Source: Gnetum montanum
Taxonomy: Eukaryota > Streptophyta > Gnetopsida > Gnetales > Gnetaceae
DNA: 62,665 nt
Assembly (NCBI GenBank): GCA_015680685.1
Contig: MNCI01005957.1
Coordinates: forward strand, 131,720 to 194,384
Direction of reading: 5' to 3'
A program made the translations under genes and the position numbers. Below the pieces are notes generated by a model. It ran no database searches. It was not told where the DNA came from and worked only from the letters and a program-made list of their open reading frames with translations. How positions within the stretch are numbered: position 1 is the first letter of the stretch; every line of letters begins with the position of its first letter. Of the stretch, positions 45,673 through 57,946 are shown piece after piece.

Positions 45673-47061
45673 CAGCTATGCTATTGAAGCTCCCGTTCTT
45701 GCAGCCATAGCAATACACAGCATCACACTGTCATGAAAACACCATCATGACATTTTCTAATACACCAAAGACCTAGCTTACCACAGTTTCAACAAGAATC
45801 AGAAGCCAATTTCAACAATCAGAACTCCTCCATCATGTGGAGTTGAGTAAAGAGTGTTTTGGTAGCACCTCCTCTAGTGGCAATTTGTGTTTTACCTCCT
45901 CTTTTGTTGTGTATTTCTCTCAAGGCTGCTCAATGTTGTTGTTCGCTACATATGAATATTTTGTGTTATTCTTGGAGATAGCTAGAAATCAAGCATGTCT
46001 CAGTTTTGTGTATTTCAGAAGCTTCAATTATTCCAATGTTTCATAGTTTCAATAATATTTCATTTGTATTTCAGTCAGTTTCAAAGTTTCAATCCTATCC
46101 CGTTTCAATTTTATCTCATTTGATTTCAATTCCCAATGCATTTTCAATGTGTTTCAAAGTATTCATTGAAATTCCTTCAAGGTCTGTTTCAGACACCTGT
46201 ATTGACTGACTGATTTCTCTCAAAGTATGATGATCCAAACTATGTGCAGCATAGTTTTGGAAAGCTCATTCAATTATCTACAGGTTAAAATCAAGAAACC
46301 TAAAGAAAAAGTTCAAAAGAAATTAACTTATTGAAGGTTTGTTTGCACCTGTCAAAAACTGGGGAAATCTGGACAGCACAGAAAGACCAGCCTGTAACGC
46401 AATTTTCTAGAGAAATTTTGCAATCTATTTTTGCTGCAGATTGTCACAGTTTACATAAGCTTTCCAATGGTGGGTCATATGAAGTCTAATTCATTGCCAT
46501 TTGAGAGATATGAAGTTTTTTATTATCAGTATCCAAAAACAGAAAACTTATGTTTCATTCATTCCAAACCTTTCCGTTGCACCAACTCTGACATGGCATG
46601 CATTTGAAATCATGTCCAATTCATGCAATTTATATGAAATTCAATTAGGGAAGAAAAACTTCATCAAATTTCATGACGTAAATACTTAAATATTGAACAT
46701 GTGGGCATTTTTGCATTTTCTTGAACAAAGAAAAAATTGGAGTTAAAAGTAAATTATCAATACTACGATTTTTTCACGATGGAAAAAATTGTGATGAAGT
46801 TGCATACTAAACAAAGAAAACATAAATTTACAACATTATAAACATCAAAAGAAATGAATCCATAGATAAGCTAAAGTACCTGAGAAATCTTGTTTCTAAA
46901 CTTCATTTTTCAGACAATCTGGAGGATTCAACTTTGTTATATCATACCTGTAGAAAGCAAAAAATAATACCGCACACCTGAGAATCGTAAATTTAAAATT
47001 TACAACATAAAGGAAAAATAGAATTTCATGAAGCAACATGAGCATTTATTTAAATTTATTT
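45673..47061. other. Gene-free stretch; right end is the 3' flank of the DUF455 gene
   Basis: A run of TTTCAA/TTTCAAT words at about 46015-46170 is a degenerate simple repeat. No supported gene. The last few hundred bases are probably the 3' UTR of the minus-strand gene that ends at 47062. Confidence 0.45.
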
Positions 47062-50000
47062 TTACCATTCTTTCGGTATTCCAGCTTTTTCCCGAGCTGC
47101 ATAATTAAACGGTCCTTTCAGTTCTACATTCCGCTCTTTAATTACATCTGCAATGGTTACCTGGTCAACAAGATCCTTAGCTGAACAAACATTTTAACAT
47201 CTGTGCATACCATGAGCAAAAAAAGTTTTATCATTTTGATTAGGCAAGGGTTACCCTTGAATGTCTTGGTAGGTGAGCAACCCAGCTTTCCACATACTGT
47301 TAAAAACCAGGAAACACCCACTGCAACATGTGCAAGTTCTTCCTCTGCAATTTGAGCAACAATTTTTGATGTTCTGTTATCACCGAGACCAACCAATTTT
47401 TGCACAAGCCTAGGTCCAGCATCAAGGCCTCTAGCCTCCTAAGAAATTTTGTTAAAAAATTACATCTTTCAGAAGATAAATTTATGGAATGACGCTAATA
47501 CTGTAATATGTCAATTCTATAAATGGGAGCTTGAACGTGGGTGTTCATGAAATTTTTAAACAAAACATATACCCAATTCAATAAATATTTTTCAGAAAAT
47601 ATTCTCCTTCATTATTCTCTGCTAAAAAGTCCTGCAGCATAATAAATTATGTGCAAGGGACTATGAATTATAAATGTTTTTGTTATCATGATCTACTAGT
47701 ATTAAATTCTAGCACTAGCTTCTGATAGGTCATGGTTTCATCTCAATGCTTTATCCTGAGAATTGATTAACCAAAAATGCTGAAACTGAATTCTATTCAA
47801 TCAATCCAGAAGGTCCTTACAGTCATAATAAAAAACCTAATTTCAACTTTTAAATTAAATTCACTTGTTAGATAAAAAGGAAAAGAACAAAGAAAGCTTT
47901 TAGAAGAGAGCTTAACTCTAATTGGCTTCAATATGCCTTTGATTCTGGTAATAGTTGTATTTTCATTTCTTTAGAGAATAACAGCATGACCCATCAGATC
48001 CAACTATTATAAGACTCTGTGAACATACTCAAGGATTCACTAGAAACTAAAAATTATTGTGTGTTATTTTAAAAGACACAAAGTCTCAAACTTATCTTGC
48101 TCTAATTCATAACCACCCCTCCTTTAGTGGCCCTACAATTTTTCCTGTATCCATTCAAACACTAATGAGTATAGTGAAAATAAGATCCATCACTTTCAGT
48201 TGAAACTGGAAGGTAGGATAATGTGCAACATGAAGATAGAGTATACCAATTATCCCTAATAAAAGTTGTAGAAGATGAGAAACATGTATTATTAGGCTAT
48301 TGCAGAATAGATCTTTACAGAAGAAAATTGCAAATCTCAAGTCAAACTTTGTATGAGCGTTTCAGGCTACCAGAGTTGATTCCAGAGCATTATCCAGAAG
48401 AAGTGTTCAAACTACATGAATATCAGATACATCTGTTGTACTCAAGATTTATTGCTACTAATGTATTTTGTACAAAATAATTCATCGGACAGATATTTTG
48501 GGTGTATATAGACACAATTAAAGTTCACTTTCAGTTTCAGTTTTTAATTTTTCTCCCACTCCTAAACCTGCTGTTTGTTGCTTAGAAGCCTACAGCTAAA
48601 GTCATGACACTTGTATGGTTGATTACTCTCTTCTGTCTGCTGTGTTTTTATTCAAAAACAGGATTCTGGATCTGTTCTAAAGAATGAGAATCATATCTGT
48701 CCAAGACTTTAAGATAGATGTACTGCTCTCTAGAATTAATGTTACCGTTAAATATCACCAAGAAGAGGTGGTGCTTTTGCATCGTTTATATTTCCTTTTG
48801 AAAGTTTTGATTTCAAACTGTTCTTCAGAATATTTAATTGAAGAAATAATGCATACTGCTCTATTATGTGCTTAATTTTCCTTGGTTTTGATTGTTTTCT
48901 CATGGTGAGCTTTATAGTGTTGCTTCATAACAGCATATCACATTACTTTCTTGGTGACAGAAAAATTCATCAATCAATCATTGTTATACTGGGACACTGT
49001 CCTATCTCTTTTGTACTCTTGTTCTGAGTTTGATAATAGCTCAAATGGTTGGCATTTATCAAAATTCATTCCATCAACTTATACAAAAGAGAAGCCACAG
49101 ACAATAAATGTACCACATGCTATCCTTCGGTATACTTATGAAATAGAAATCCTTTATATATATACACACGCAAATAGAGTTCTCATTAAAAAGGCACAGA
49201 TGCAACATCTTTGCATTTGTTCATTCAAGCATTTGATTCCCCAGACATTATATACATCATCGGTATGATAATGAGTTTACTGCAACATATTTGTTGGAAG
49301 TCCCATCTATAGTCAAATGTCCATCTACTACTTCCTCTAATGATTTTTCAAGACATGAAATTTTCCAAACACAAAACCATAATTTGACTATGAAATGCTA
49401 CCCAGAGAATGTTACTTGATGTCTTGGAATGCAGAAAATGACGCAGGAAATTATAGACATGCATAACAAAGCCTAAATACATGGAAAACAACAATCTTCC
49501 GTGTTCATAAACTCTTAAGAAAACAATCAGAAAACACGCTGCATACCTGAACCATAGGTATTATGGCAAGACGTGCTGTGATGCTATCCGATGTTCTTTC
49601 ACATTCTCTCCAAAGTAAATTATGGGCAGGCATATCTCCATATCTGAAATTCCAAAAACATGTTTTAAAAAAAGGATACTGTAAATATATAACAAATCAT
49701 CAGGTGAATAATGAAATCACACTCAGAACAAACATTAAACAATGGTCGACAAACATTTCTTCCACCTGTCTAAATATTCTCTACAGACATATATCCTCAA
49801 GCATTCTCATTTAGAGAACAATCCTAAAAATAAAGCACCTGAACCCCAGCTCAGAAAGTCTTTGCAAGCACCACAGAAAATGGCGACTCTCATCATCAGC
49901 AACATGAACAAAATCTGAAATGAATTGCAACCCAAGAACTTTACTCTCTGATGAAAATCTTACAACTGTGTCCCAAGCCAGATCAATTGCATTTAGCTCT

Positions 50001-51661
50001 ACATGGGTAAGATTGTGTAGTATGTAAGCATTATGAGGCAGAGGAGACTTCTTAATAGAGGGTATTTCCTTGGTAGGAACCTGTAGCATTAGGCATCCAA
50101 ATGAATGGCACAAAAATAAATTGGTAAATTGGTTATATAAATATTTGCATAATGAAATATTTAAATTCCAAGTCAAACATTCTAAAAACGTAGTGGCTTG
50201 ACAGCATGTTAGACTGGTTCTACGAAATTTGTGAAACAGAGATTGAATTCATATAGCAAAGTGTAACATGTTGGGACACATGGAATGGGTAGACATGATT
50301 CAAAGAAATTTACAACATTAATCTCAATCCACTTTATGATTGAAGGTATATGCCCTGGCATGATTGTTCCTTTCACCTTGTGCTCTTTGTAAATAAAATT
50401 GGCATTGACATTATTTACAAGATTGACTTGAGAACTCACAGCTTTTTAATCATGTAATTAATGATGATCATAACCAAGACGCGTATCTACAGGTATGTTT
50501 TTCGATTTTTTTGTCCTAAACCTTAGATATGGAATTCTTTGGTTCATGAGCACGTCATTGATAATTGTTTCGGCTTAATTTACATTATGCTGAAAATGGA
50601 AACTCTAAAGTACTTCCAAGTATGCTTAAATTTCTATAATAATGCATTTCCTTAGAGCCGGACAGGCAGTATCAATCATGCTCGAACAAAAACAAAAACT
50701 AGAAACAATCATGAATTAATCCGAACACTCAAGTATTTTTTATTTTTCTCCCAGAAACCTTCACGAAGGCAGAGTCAAAACTACCACCACCCAAAAAGGG
50801 GTAGCTAGGTGTTTGTCGTGCCTTTGGAATGCAAACAAATTCATATCATGCAAGGATGCAGGAAAACTGATATTCTTGATAGTTTGATACAGCAAACTAA
50901 AGCTAATCCATTAATTAAAGCCCTGATGCCAGTTTGATATTTTCAGTTTCAGAAACACTTAATTAAACCCATGATGCGGTTCCATATTTTTCAATTTCAG
51001 CAAAACAACCCACAGGAGATACGATTTCAGAAGGCAGTCAAAAGATTAAAATGACAAACAAATAGTTAACATAAACCTAAATGTTAAGATTAATCCCAAA
51101 AGAAGTAGGGCTGGGCCTAGATACCAATTCTGGTTTTGCAGGGCGAGCAGGCTTATCGGGTGGAACAGAAGCACCGAGCGGTATTTGTCCGTCACACCAG
51201 AGACAATAGGCGTGGTGGGTAAGCTCAGCCTTCAGCAATGGATCCTGTGTGGACAGAATCAGTGACCCCCATTCTGCAAGAGAAGAAACATTCTGATTTT
51301 GGCTGTAATTGCCATAACTTGTCACTGTAATGTTGGATGGTTTTTTTTCTGGGCCCTTGGGTCCCCAAAATCTGTTGTGATCTACTGCTGGCTTTGTCCT
51401 CCATGACTGCAACTCTTTCCACTCAGTGGCAACTGATGAAGCTGTGCAAAATGCCTTGGCATGAGCAGGTGAAGAGGAAGAAGAAGCAGCCAAATATGAA
51501 AGTGAATGTAAAGGTGGAGAAGTTGCAACTGAAGATGAGAACAGAAATGGAGAAGAGGCACGCGCTACAGAAATGGCTTTGAGCATGGTAGCCATGTCAA
51601 AGCCAGACACAGATTGAGTTAAAATCATAGGTGGGAAAACATTTTTCAGTGTCTCCACCAA
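47062..51661 (-). CDS. Ferritin-like DUF455-family protein, 5 exons
   Basis: Minus-strand exons: 51661-51125, 50080-49839, 49643-49547, 47438-47255, 47180-47062. All junctions have GT/AG and the phases close exactly, giving about 392 residues. The family is a predicted di-metal four-helix (ferritin-like) fold of unproven reaction, found in bacteria and plants. Likely metal ligands: HVE (Glu207), DDESRH (Glu243, His246), RYGDMPAH (His267) and EEELAH (Glu326, His329). The C-terminus ends GPFNYAAREKAGIPKEW, as in the family. A Ser/Ala-rich, acid-poor N-terminus suggests a plastid or mitochondrial transit peptide. The start may instead be Met23 (51595, MATMLKAISVARASS), which looks more like a transit peptide start. 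Introns of 2.1 and 1.0 kb hold no recognised gene. Confidence 0.9.
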
Positions 51662-51691
51662 TGGAAATGTAGCGATGAATCCAAGAAGAAC

Positions 51692-51738
51692 AACACGGTT
51701 ACAGTTAAGGATTCAACACGGTTACAGTTAAGGATTCA
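51692..51738. repeat. 23-bp direct duplication
   Basis: CACGGTTACAGTTAAGGATT plus CAA occurs twice back to back, just upstream of the DUF455 start codon, within its probable 5' UTR or promoter. Confidence 0.8.
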
Positions 51739-52105
51739 AGGCCCTGAGCCCTCCCCAAAGTCAGGTACGGTGTTTAAGGTACCCGGATCAACCTTGGACG
51801 TTTTCTTCCTGACCAACCAAAAACGTTTCGGGAAGAATAATTTTTTGTGCTTAAATTTTAAATAAGCTCTTCGCTGTTTCTTCTTTGGTTGCAGACACCT
51901 AAACCGAAAATGGCGTGGGTAGATATAAAATGTTTGTGTCTTCACTATTCAGTGTGTTATTTTATAGGTAAAGTTGTCCATTTTCTTCAACTCGCTTTGC
52001 TATCTTTGTTGCTGATGAAATACAGCGATAGATGGGCAACAAAAAAATATAGTCAACAAAAAAATATAGTCATGTTATCAAAATAAGATCATAATCAGTT
52101 ATAAA
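51739..52105. other. DUF455 upstream flank
   Basis: Probable promoter region of the minus-strand gene; no definite TATA box chosen. The right part runs into the minisatellite. Confidence 0.35.
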
Positions 52106-52264
52106 AGCAATGGATGTGCAACAAGAAATATAGTCATGTTATCAAAATAACATCCTAAAGCAATGGATGTGCAACAAGAAATATAGTCATGTTATCAAAA
52201 TAACATCCTAAAGCAATGGATGTGCAACAAGAAATATAGTCATGTTATCAAAATAACATCCTAC
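52106..52264. repeat. 53-bp tandem repeat, three near-identical copies
   Basis: AAAGCAATGGATGTGCAACA then ATATAGTCATGTTATCAAAA and TAACATCCT, three times, with diverged part-units just to the left (52040-52105). ATGTTAT/ATAACAT gives each unit a small inverted repeat. Confidence 0.9.
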
Positions 52265-52589
52265 TAGTGAATCTTCTTTTATACACAAATGATACTTCTT
52301 TTATATGGACTACTGCAAAAATATGCAAAATATGTTGCAATTTTTTAAAAATTATCATTGTTTTTCAAGTGAATGCAAAGAGAACTAAATTGATGATCCG
52401 GGTACAAGAAGTAATTGTTATAACTTCCATCTTGGAGATACCAATATGCAAATAGTACATTCTTTTAAATATTTGTGTCTTCTTTATATGGACAATTACA
52501 TGTGGGGAAGTGCTTCAAAGAAAGAATAGCATAAGGTTTGAAGGCTCTATATGCTTTCAAAAACAAGTGCAATGAATTAGGACTCTAAG

Positions 52590-53235
52590 CTTGAAAGGTA
52601 AGAAAACAAAATTTTCAAACTACTATCTATCCTACTATATTATATGGATGTATTGTTTGGGGACCAATGCTAAGCTTTGGAAAGATATTGAAAAACTACA
52701 AAAAACTTGTTTTCTCAATGAGTTAAAGGTGAAGATGAAAACATCTTACTTAATATTATTATGTGAATGTGATTTATTACCTTTAGAAGTGGAAATCTTG
52801 TGTTAATTCATTACTTACACTCATAGCTTGAATATTTCAAGGCAAGACAAATTCTCTAAAGTAGTTCTTGAGGATTTGCGAGACTATGGTTGGTATTTTC
52901 AAGGGATACAATGGTTGAGAAAATGGGATATCTCTTTGAAGGGCATACAGCAAAATCCTAAGCATATTCACCAACTACTCAAGCAAAAGGTTTTATTTAC
53001 ACCACATAAATCTAATAAACTAGATATTGAAGCTCATTATATCTCAACTATTATTTCAATCAAGTAATGGAATGCTATCAACAAGCTTCACTTAAGTTCT
53101 CATTATCTTAGAATTGAAAATGGAAAATGGATTCAACTCCCTTGATAAGAGCACATTTGTACATTGTGCAAATTAAGAGCCTTTGAAGAATAAGTTACAT
53201 ATGTTTCTTTTTTGTGCTATGACTACCCATTTGAC
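52590..53235 (+). pseudogene. LINE (non-LTR retrotransposon) C-terminal relic
   Basis: Open pieces contain LWKDIEKLQKTCFLNELKVK, DLRDYGWYFQGIQWLRKWDI and LSSHYLRIENGKWIQLP, followed after stops by EHICTLC, in the order of the thumb and zinc-finger tail of plant LINEs. Several stops; no RT catalytic motif in range. Confidence 0.55.
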
Positions 53236-54681
53236 ATAACAATATAACATTACAACAAAAAAACCTATATGATTTTGATCAATTTGTAGAGTCTATGTTT
53301 ATTGTTCATGAAAATATAATATTTGTCCAATAGATCCTATGGGTCTTTGAACATAATAATGCTTCATTTCATTTCATTTCAATATTATTTTTAAAGTCTA
53401 ACACCCCCCAAATATATAAAAATTTAGTTAACTTGTCCTTCCTCAAATGATAAGAAAAAAAAGTTTAATGATTTACTTTATCTAGTTAAAATCAAATTTA
53501 CTAGAGAAGCTCAATGGTATAAAATTTTAAGACTACTATGTAAAATATTGTTATTTTTTTAAGTATTTGATATTTTTAAAGTTGCTAAAATTATGAAAGT
53601 ACAATTTTAAAAAATTTGCTTCACCTAACTTTATTAGAATAAGAGTAGTAAAGGATAAATCTAGTAAACTGGGAAGATCATTAGGAGGATTACATTGCAT
53701 CTTCAAACAAAGACTTTAAAAAGTAACAACTATGGAAAAATTGATAAGCACAAATGATATATCTAGGTAAAGATTCTCCAAAATATTTTGACTTTCAATG
53801 AGAGATGTGACATATTACACAAAGCTAGGATTATAAAGACAATATCCCTTTTAGTATTTAGAAAGGGATATGGTAGAACTTTATTTTAAAGAAAGTCTAT
53901 ATATATATAGAGACTTAAATGTACAAAATAAGTTTAAACAAATGCAACATTGGTTAGATATGCAAGTTTATGATTAATTTAGAAATAAATGGAAAAGAAT
54001 ATCATAAGATAATAAATTAAATGAAACATGAAAAACACTTATTAGAGTAGCAACAATGTCTTAATATTATTATTTTAAATAGGATTCAAAAGTTCTTTAG
54101 GCTTGGGTTTCACTTTTGAAAAAGTAGAAGATGTTCATATATAAATTTATTGTGAAACTCTCTTTAAATTATGTCAAAAATCATTAATTTTTATGTCAAC
54201 AATAAATCAATAGAGGCTTAACATCACTATATATCATTTTATATAAGAGAAGACATCATAGCAATATGTAATAAAAAAAGGTAGACATAGAAAAAATGAC
54301 TGAAAATGATTTGAAGAAAAAACAAATCAACAAAAATCTAGCTCTTCATTGAAGCAAGTGATGAAAAATAACTTATGTAGTTGACCACATTTTGTTGGAA
54401 TAAGGCTAAGATGATGATGATGATGATGCAATACAAAAAGGTGAAAAATGAATTATACTAGAAGATATAATATCTTTTTTAAAAAAATAAAAGAAATTAC
54501 AAGAGACAACTAAAAAGTCCTTGTGAACAAGAAATTTATAGGTAGAAAGAAGTGAATTAATAAAGAATGTCTAAAAACAAAGCTAGTCATTGAAAAGTTT
54601 AGTCATAATATAAATTTATTGAAGGAATACATAAAATTAATTCAAGGAATAAATGAAAAATATCTACAAGAGTACTAAAAA
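53236..54681. other. Gene-free AT-rich stretch with a SINE-like tail
   Basis: TTGTTGGAATAAGGCTAAGA followed by (TGA)n at about 54393-54429 is a typical tail of plant SINEs, but no head was found. The remainder shows nothing I can support. Confidence 0.4.
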
Positions 54682-55117
54682 CTAGCTTAGATTTATATAT
54701 ATAAATTGGCCGAGATGATTTTTAAAAAAAAATGATGTTAACCAAGCCCAACTATTAGACGAGGTAATAAGATAACTAAAAACAAAATCACTCATCCCCC
54801 CTCTGTTTCTCTACCACTTACCCAATTTAGTTTTACCTTCTTAGTCATGTTTGCTCTTTCTTTGTTTGTTCATGGCATTTTTCAGCATTATTTATGCAAG
54901 AGATTTATTTCTCAAAAACACCATGAACAAACAAAGAAAGAGCAAACTTGACTGAGAGGGTAAAACTAAATTGGGTAAGTGGTAGAGAAATAGAGAAGGG
55001 ATGAGTGATTCTGTTTTTAGTTATCTTATTACCTCATCCAGTAGTCAGGCTTGGTTAACATCATTTTTTTTAAATCACCTCAGCCAATTTATATATATAT
55101 ATATATCTAAGCTAGTG
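54682..55117. repeat. Foldback terminus of Helitron copy 2
   Basis: Inverted arms begin ACTAGCTTAG and end CTAAGCTAGT, with internal CCCAATTTAGTTTTACC and its complement. The loop holds a single GCATTATTTATGCAAGAG unit instead of three. Confidence 0.88.
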
Positions 55118-55119
55118 GA

Positions 55120-55880
55120 GTGATTTCACTGGCTGAGTAGAATTTAATTATTTTTCTTATTTTTTAAGTTATCATCACTATTTGCATTCTAAATAATATA
55201 TACTGGTAAACATAAATTGGTTAAAATAAAAGTTTTTATATTTTGTATATGTCGATGAAGGAATACATTGCACGATTATTGCAACAAACATTACAGAGCT
55301 GTATAATAGGATTGAGCAAAAGGCAAAATACAATGATAAGTGTGAACTCAATATGCCTGATTCTCCAACTGAGCAAAATGAACTTCTTGTGCAATTCTAC
55401 TTTGGAGATGTTTAGCATTTGAAACCTTTCTGTATCTTTGCACATGAAAAGAAGGATGAATCTTTAAAAAATCAATGGTCTTGACTCCAAATAATGCAAC
55501 AAACATTAGACCCATAAGTTCTCTTGTGTAGCAATTTCCCGGGCTATGAGTAGAATTTAATTATTTTTTTTATTTTTTAAGTTATCATCACTATTTGCAT
55601 TCCAAATAATATATACTGGTAACCATAAATTGGTTAAAATAAAAAATTATATATTTCGTATATGTTGATGAAGGAATACATTACACAATTATTGCAACAA
55701 ACATTACAGAGCTATATAATAGGATTAAGCAAAAGGAAAAATACAATGATAAGTGTGAACTCAATATGCCTAATTCTCCAACTAAACAAAATGAACTTCT
55801 TGTGCAATTTTATTTTGGAGATGTTTAGAGTCTGAAATCTTTCTATATCTTTGCACATGAAAATGAGAATGAATCTAATG
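55120..55880 (-). repeat. ~415-bp tandem duplication of the Helitron 3' region
   Basis: GAGTAGAATTTAATTATTTT starts both copies (about 55136 and 55551). Each continues through ATATATACTGGTAA, GCAAAATGAACTTCTTGTGC-like wording and CTTTGCACATGAAAA. Reading to the left these hold the last helicase codons and the 3' region. Confidence 0.85.
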
Positions 55881-56235
55881 GTCTTGACTCCAGATAATGC
55901 AACAAACGTTAAAAGTAGCCTTATCTAGTGTTATTCCTTAAGATTTATGAATAGTCATGGCCCATGCCAACCATAATGGTGACTGACGAGATGCTCCTCG
56001 GACCACAGGTACAATTGGCACATGATGGGGATTACCATTATCAAAGGCACATCCAATGTAGGAGTCAAAATCAACAATAACGTATAATGGTAATGCAAGT
56101 GGCTATTTACCTTAAGGATACATAATATTGTGAATCATGCCAAGTCCACCATTCACCAATCCTACTTCAGGCCAAAGGTTAACTGTAAGCATTACCCTTG
56201 CACCTTCACATATAAGCAGAGATTCCATTACTTGT
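55880..56235 (-). pseudogene. Helitron helicase C-terminal fragment, copy 2
   Basis: The minus-strand translation contains LLICEGARVML, LWPEVGLVNGGLGMIHNIMY and LAWAMTIHKS followed by a stop, parallel to 11840-12140. It carries several stops and is more decayed than copy 1. Confidence 0.8.
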
Positions 56236-56499
56236 TGTAGTAGATAGTTGTTGCACTACTTGTTACAGTAGATGGTTGTTGTTGCTGATCTTGAAGAGAG
56301 TGTTCTTCACCTTCTCTATTAGGAGTAATAGCAATAGGATCCATGTTTATAAAAATGCATGAATTCCAATATTGCACCTCTTAATCTTGTAACATGATGC
56401 TTAAGTTCAATATTTTTAAATACTGCATCACACCATACCTATCATCACCTTAACTGTTGTCATGATCGTAACCATCACTGTAACCATAATCGTCACTAT

Positions 56500-56612
56500 T
56501 TATAATAATAATAAATATTCATTATTACTGTAATTGTAACCATCACCATTTATAATAATAATAAATATTCAATATTACCCACCATTTCTAATAATAAATA
56601 TTCATTATTACC
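56500..56612. repeat. AT-rich short tandem repeats
   Basis: TATAATAATAATAAATATTC and CATTATTACTGTAAT-type words recur three times, interspersed with AACCATCACC. Confidence 0.75.
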
Positions 56613-56627
56613 CATGTCGGGCCCTAC

Positions 56628-56880
56628 ACGTGAGGGAATACAAAGAGATGAATGGGAAGCCCAAGGGTCAAGGGGTGTCAATTGAATAGAGATTTGGCTT
56701 TCTTGCAGTGACTCTTTGGCTCCTTTGCATGTGGTGCGTGCATGTGCAGGAATACAAAGAGATGCATGGAAAGCTCAGGGGTTACGGGACATTAATCGAG
56801 TAAAGATTCAATTCCCCTGCACTGATTCTTTAGCTCCCATGCATGTAGCGCATGCACGCGAGGGAATACAAAAAGATCAA
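56628..56880. repeat. ~120-bp tandem repeat, just over two copies
   Basis: GGAATACAAAGAGATGAATG, then GGCTCCTTTGCATGTGGTGC about 90 bp later, recurs with changes at about 56749 and starts again at about 56870, directly before the LTR. Confidence 0.8.
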
Positions 56881-56909
56881 ACTAAATTGACACTACAACA
56901 TATATTTGT

Positions 56910-57776
56910 TGATGAGTGGCGAGGTACCCCTACACTCAACCATATGAAACGAGCATAGCACGCGTGATCCTATTGAACTTCGCAGACAGACTAGTGGCAC
57001 CTAGATCGTTAACCTTAGGTCGAAGTTCACTGTCTTCCCACCTGGACTAGTTATTAGCTTTGTCACGTATGGTTTAGTCCAGAGTGAGGTGTATGATGTG
57101 TTCCTAATTCTAATGCTACTCCTGAAGGCAGTGGAATGTAAGATTAACTAAGCTAAGCTAGGAGGAAAAAGGGTAAGAAAGTCTAATCTAGCCTAAGTGC
57201 GACGAGCAACCGATTCCTTAATCAACTGTACACATCTTGGACCTCGTGCATGACTACCACTGGGATTACCAAGCGTAGATCCTAGGTACGCCACTGGGCT
57301 ACTAAGTAGTCACGCTTAAATGCTCGTAATCAAGTCGTACCCATTCCGCGTTCTAGGAGTTTAAGGGTGAGAGAGAGAAAATAGTAAATAACATTAAATA
57401 AATAATAAAGTGAATGCTGCAATGATGAAGTAATCTCGATCTTTATTGTCGGTCATATGCGTGTCCAAGTACCTCACACTCGAATAAAGAATGTCGTACA
57501 ATTACATTCACCACACTGCGGGCAAACACTGGAAAAATAATCTAACTCTGGAGGGATCAAACTGCCAAAGCTTCGCTACTTCTAACTCCTAACTAATGAT
57601 GAACAAGGGAGAGCCGCTTCTTATTTATAGACATTGCGGCGAACTACGATATTGCGTATGCGATATCATAGGAAAGACGCAATATCGCATACGTGATATC
57701 ACGGGGGATGCGATATCGTGACCGACACAATATCACGTACGCGATATCGCGACTTATGCAATATCATGTTCCATCA
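56910..57776 (-). mobile_element. LTR family A, copy 4: 3' LTR of a gag-only element
   Basis: Tips TGATGAG and CCATCA, block order as in copy 1. On the minus strand it starts TGATGGAAC directly after a polypurine tract (TTGTGGGGGTA, 57787-57777), proving its position as the 3' LTR of the element to the right. A TATA box (TATAAATAAG) lies at about 57630-57640. The LTR itself is intact-looking. Confidence 0.82.
57654..57770 (-). promoter_or_regulatory. Array of palindromic GATATC-centred words upstream of the LTR TATA box
   Basis: About five near-palindromes of the form GATATTGCGTATGCGATATC, GCAATATCGCATACGTGATA and ACGCGATATCGC lie in 120 bp between the LTR start and the TATA box (minus-strand sense). 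The word GATATCGCATACGCAATATC recurs at 61254. Position and symmetry suggest a promoter-proximal binding array or a self-pairing region; function is inferred. Confidence 0.5.
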
Positions 57777-57790
57777 TACCCCCACAACTG
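57777..57790 (-). other. Polypurine tract
   Basis: On the minus strand CAGTTGTGGGGGTA directly precedes the LTR start TGATGG, as expected of a plus-strand primer tract of an LTR retrotransposon. Confidence 0.7.
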
Positions 57791-57946
57791 AATAAAAACT
57801 CATCCTCGAGTTACAAGGAGAACAAGCTCCATTGATTACACAGTGGATAGGTATGGGATTATTAACTAGAAAAATAAAAAATGAAATGATGCTGCAATGT
57901 GGGAAGACACAACGCAGAAAAATACTACAACTACAAAAAATGGAAC

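Larger units (their letters stand above)
54682..56330 (-). mobile_element. Helitron relic, copy 2, same foldback terminus
   Basis: The same order as copy 1 on the opposite strand: helicase C-terminal fragment (about 56235-55880), 3' region, then a foldback ending AAGCTAG at 54682 followed by T (the A at 54681). The 3' region with the end of the helicase is duplicated in tandem. Sequence homology with copy 1 stops exactly at the CTAG|T point. Confidence 0.78.

Noticed and set aside
46006-46209. Phe/Ser-rich open frame
   Set aside because: It is a translation of the TTTCAAT simple repeat.
48223-48480. An 85-codon plus-strand open frame inside the DUF455 intron
   Set aside because: No recognisable motif, no spliced context and opposite in strand to the host gene. 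It could be a retroelement scrap, but that cannot be supported.
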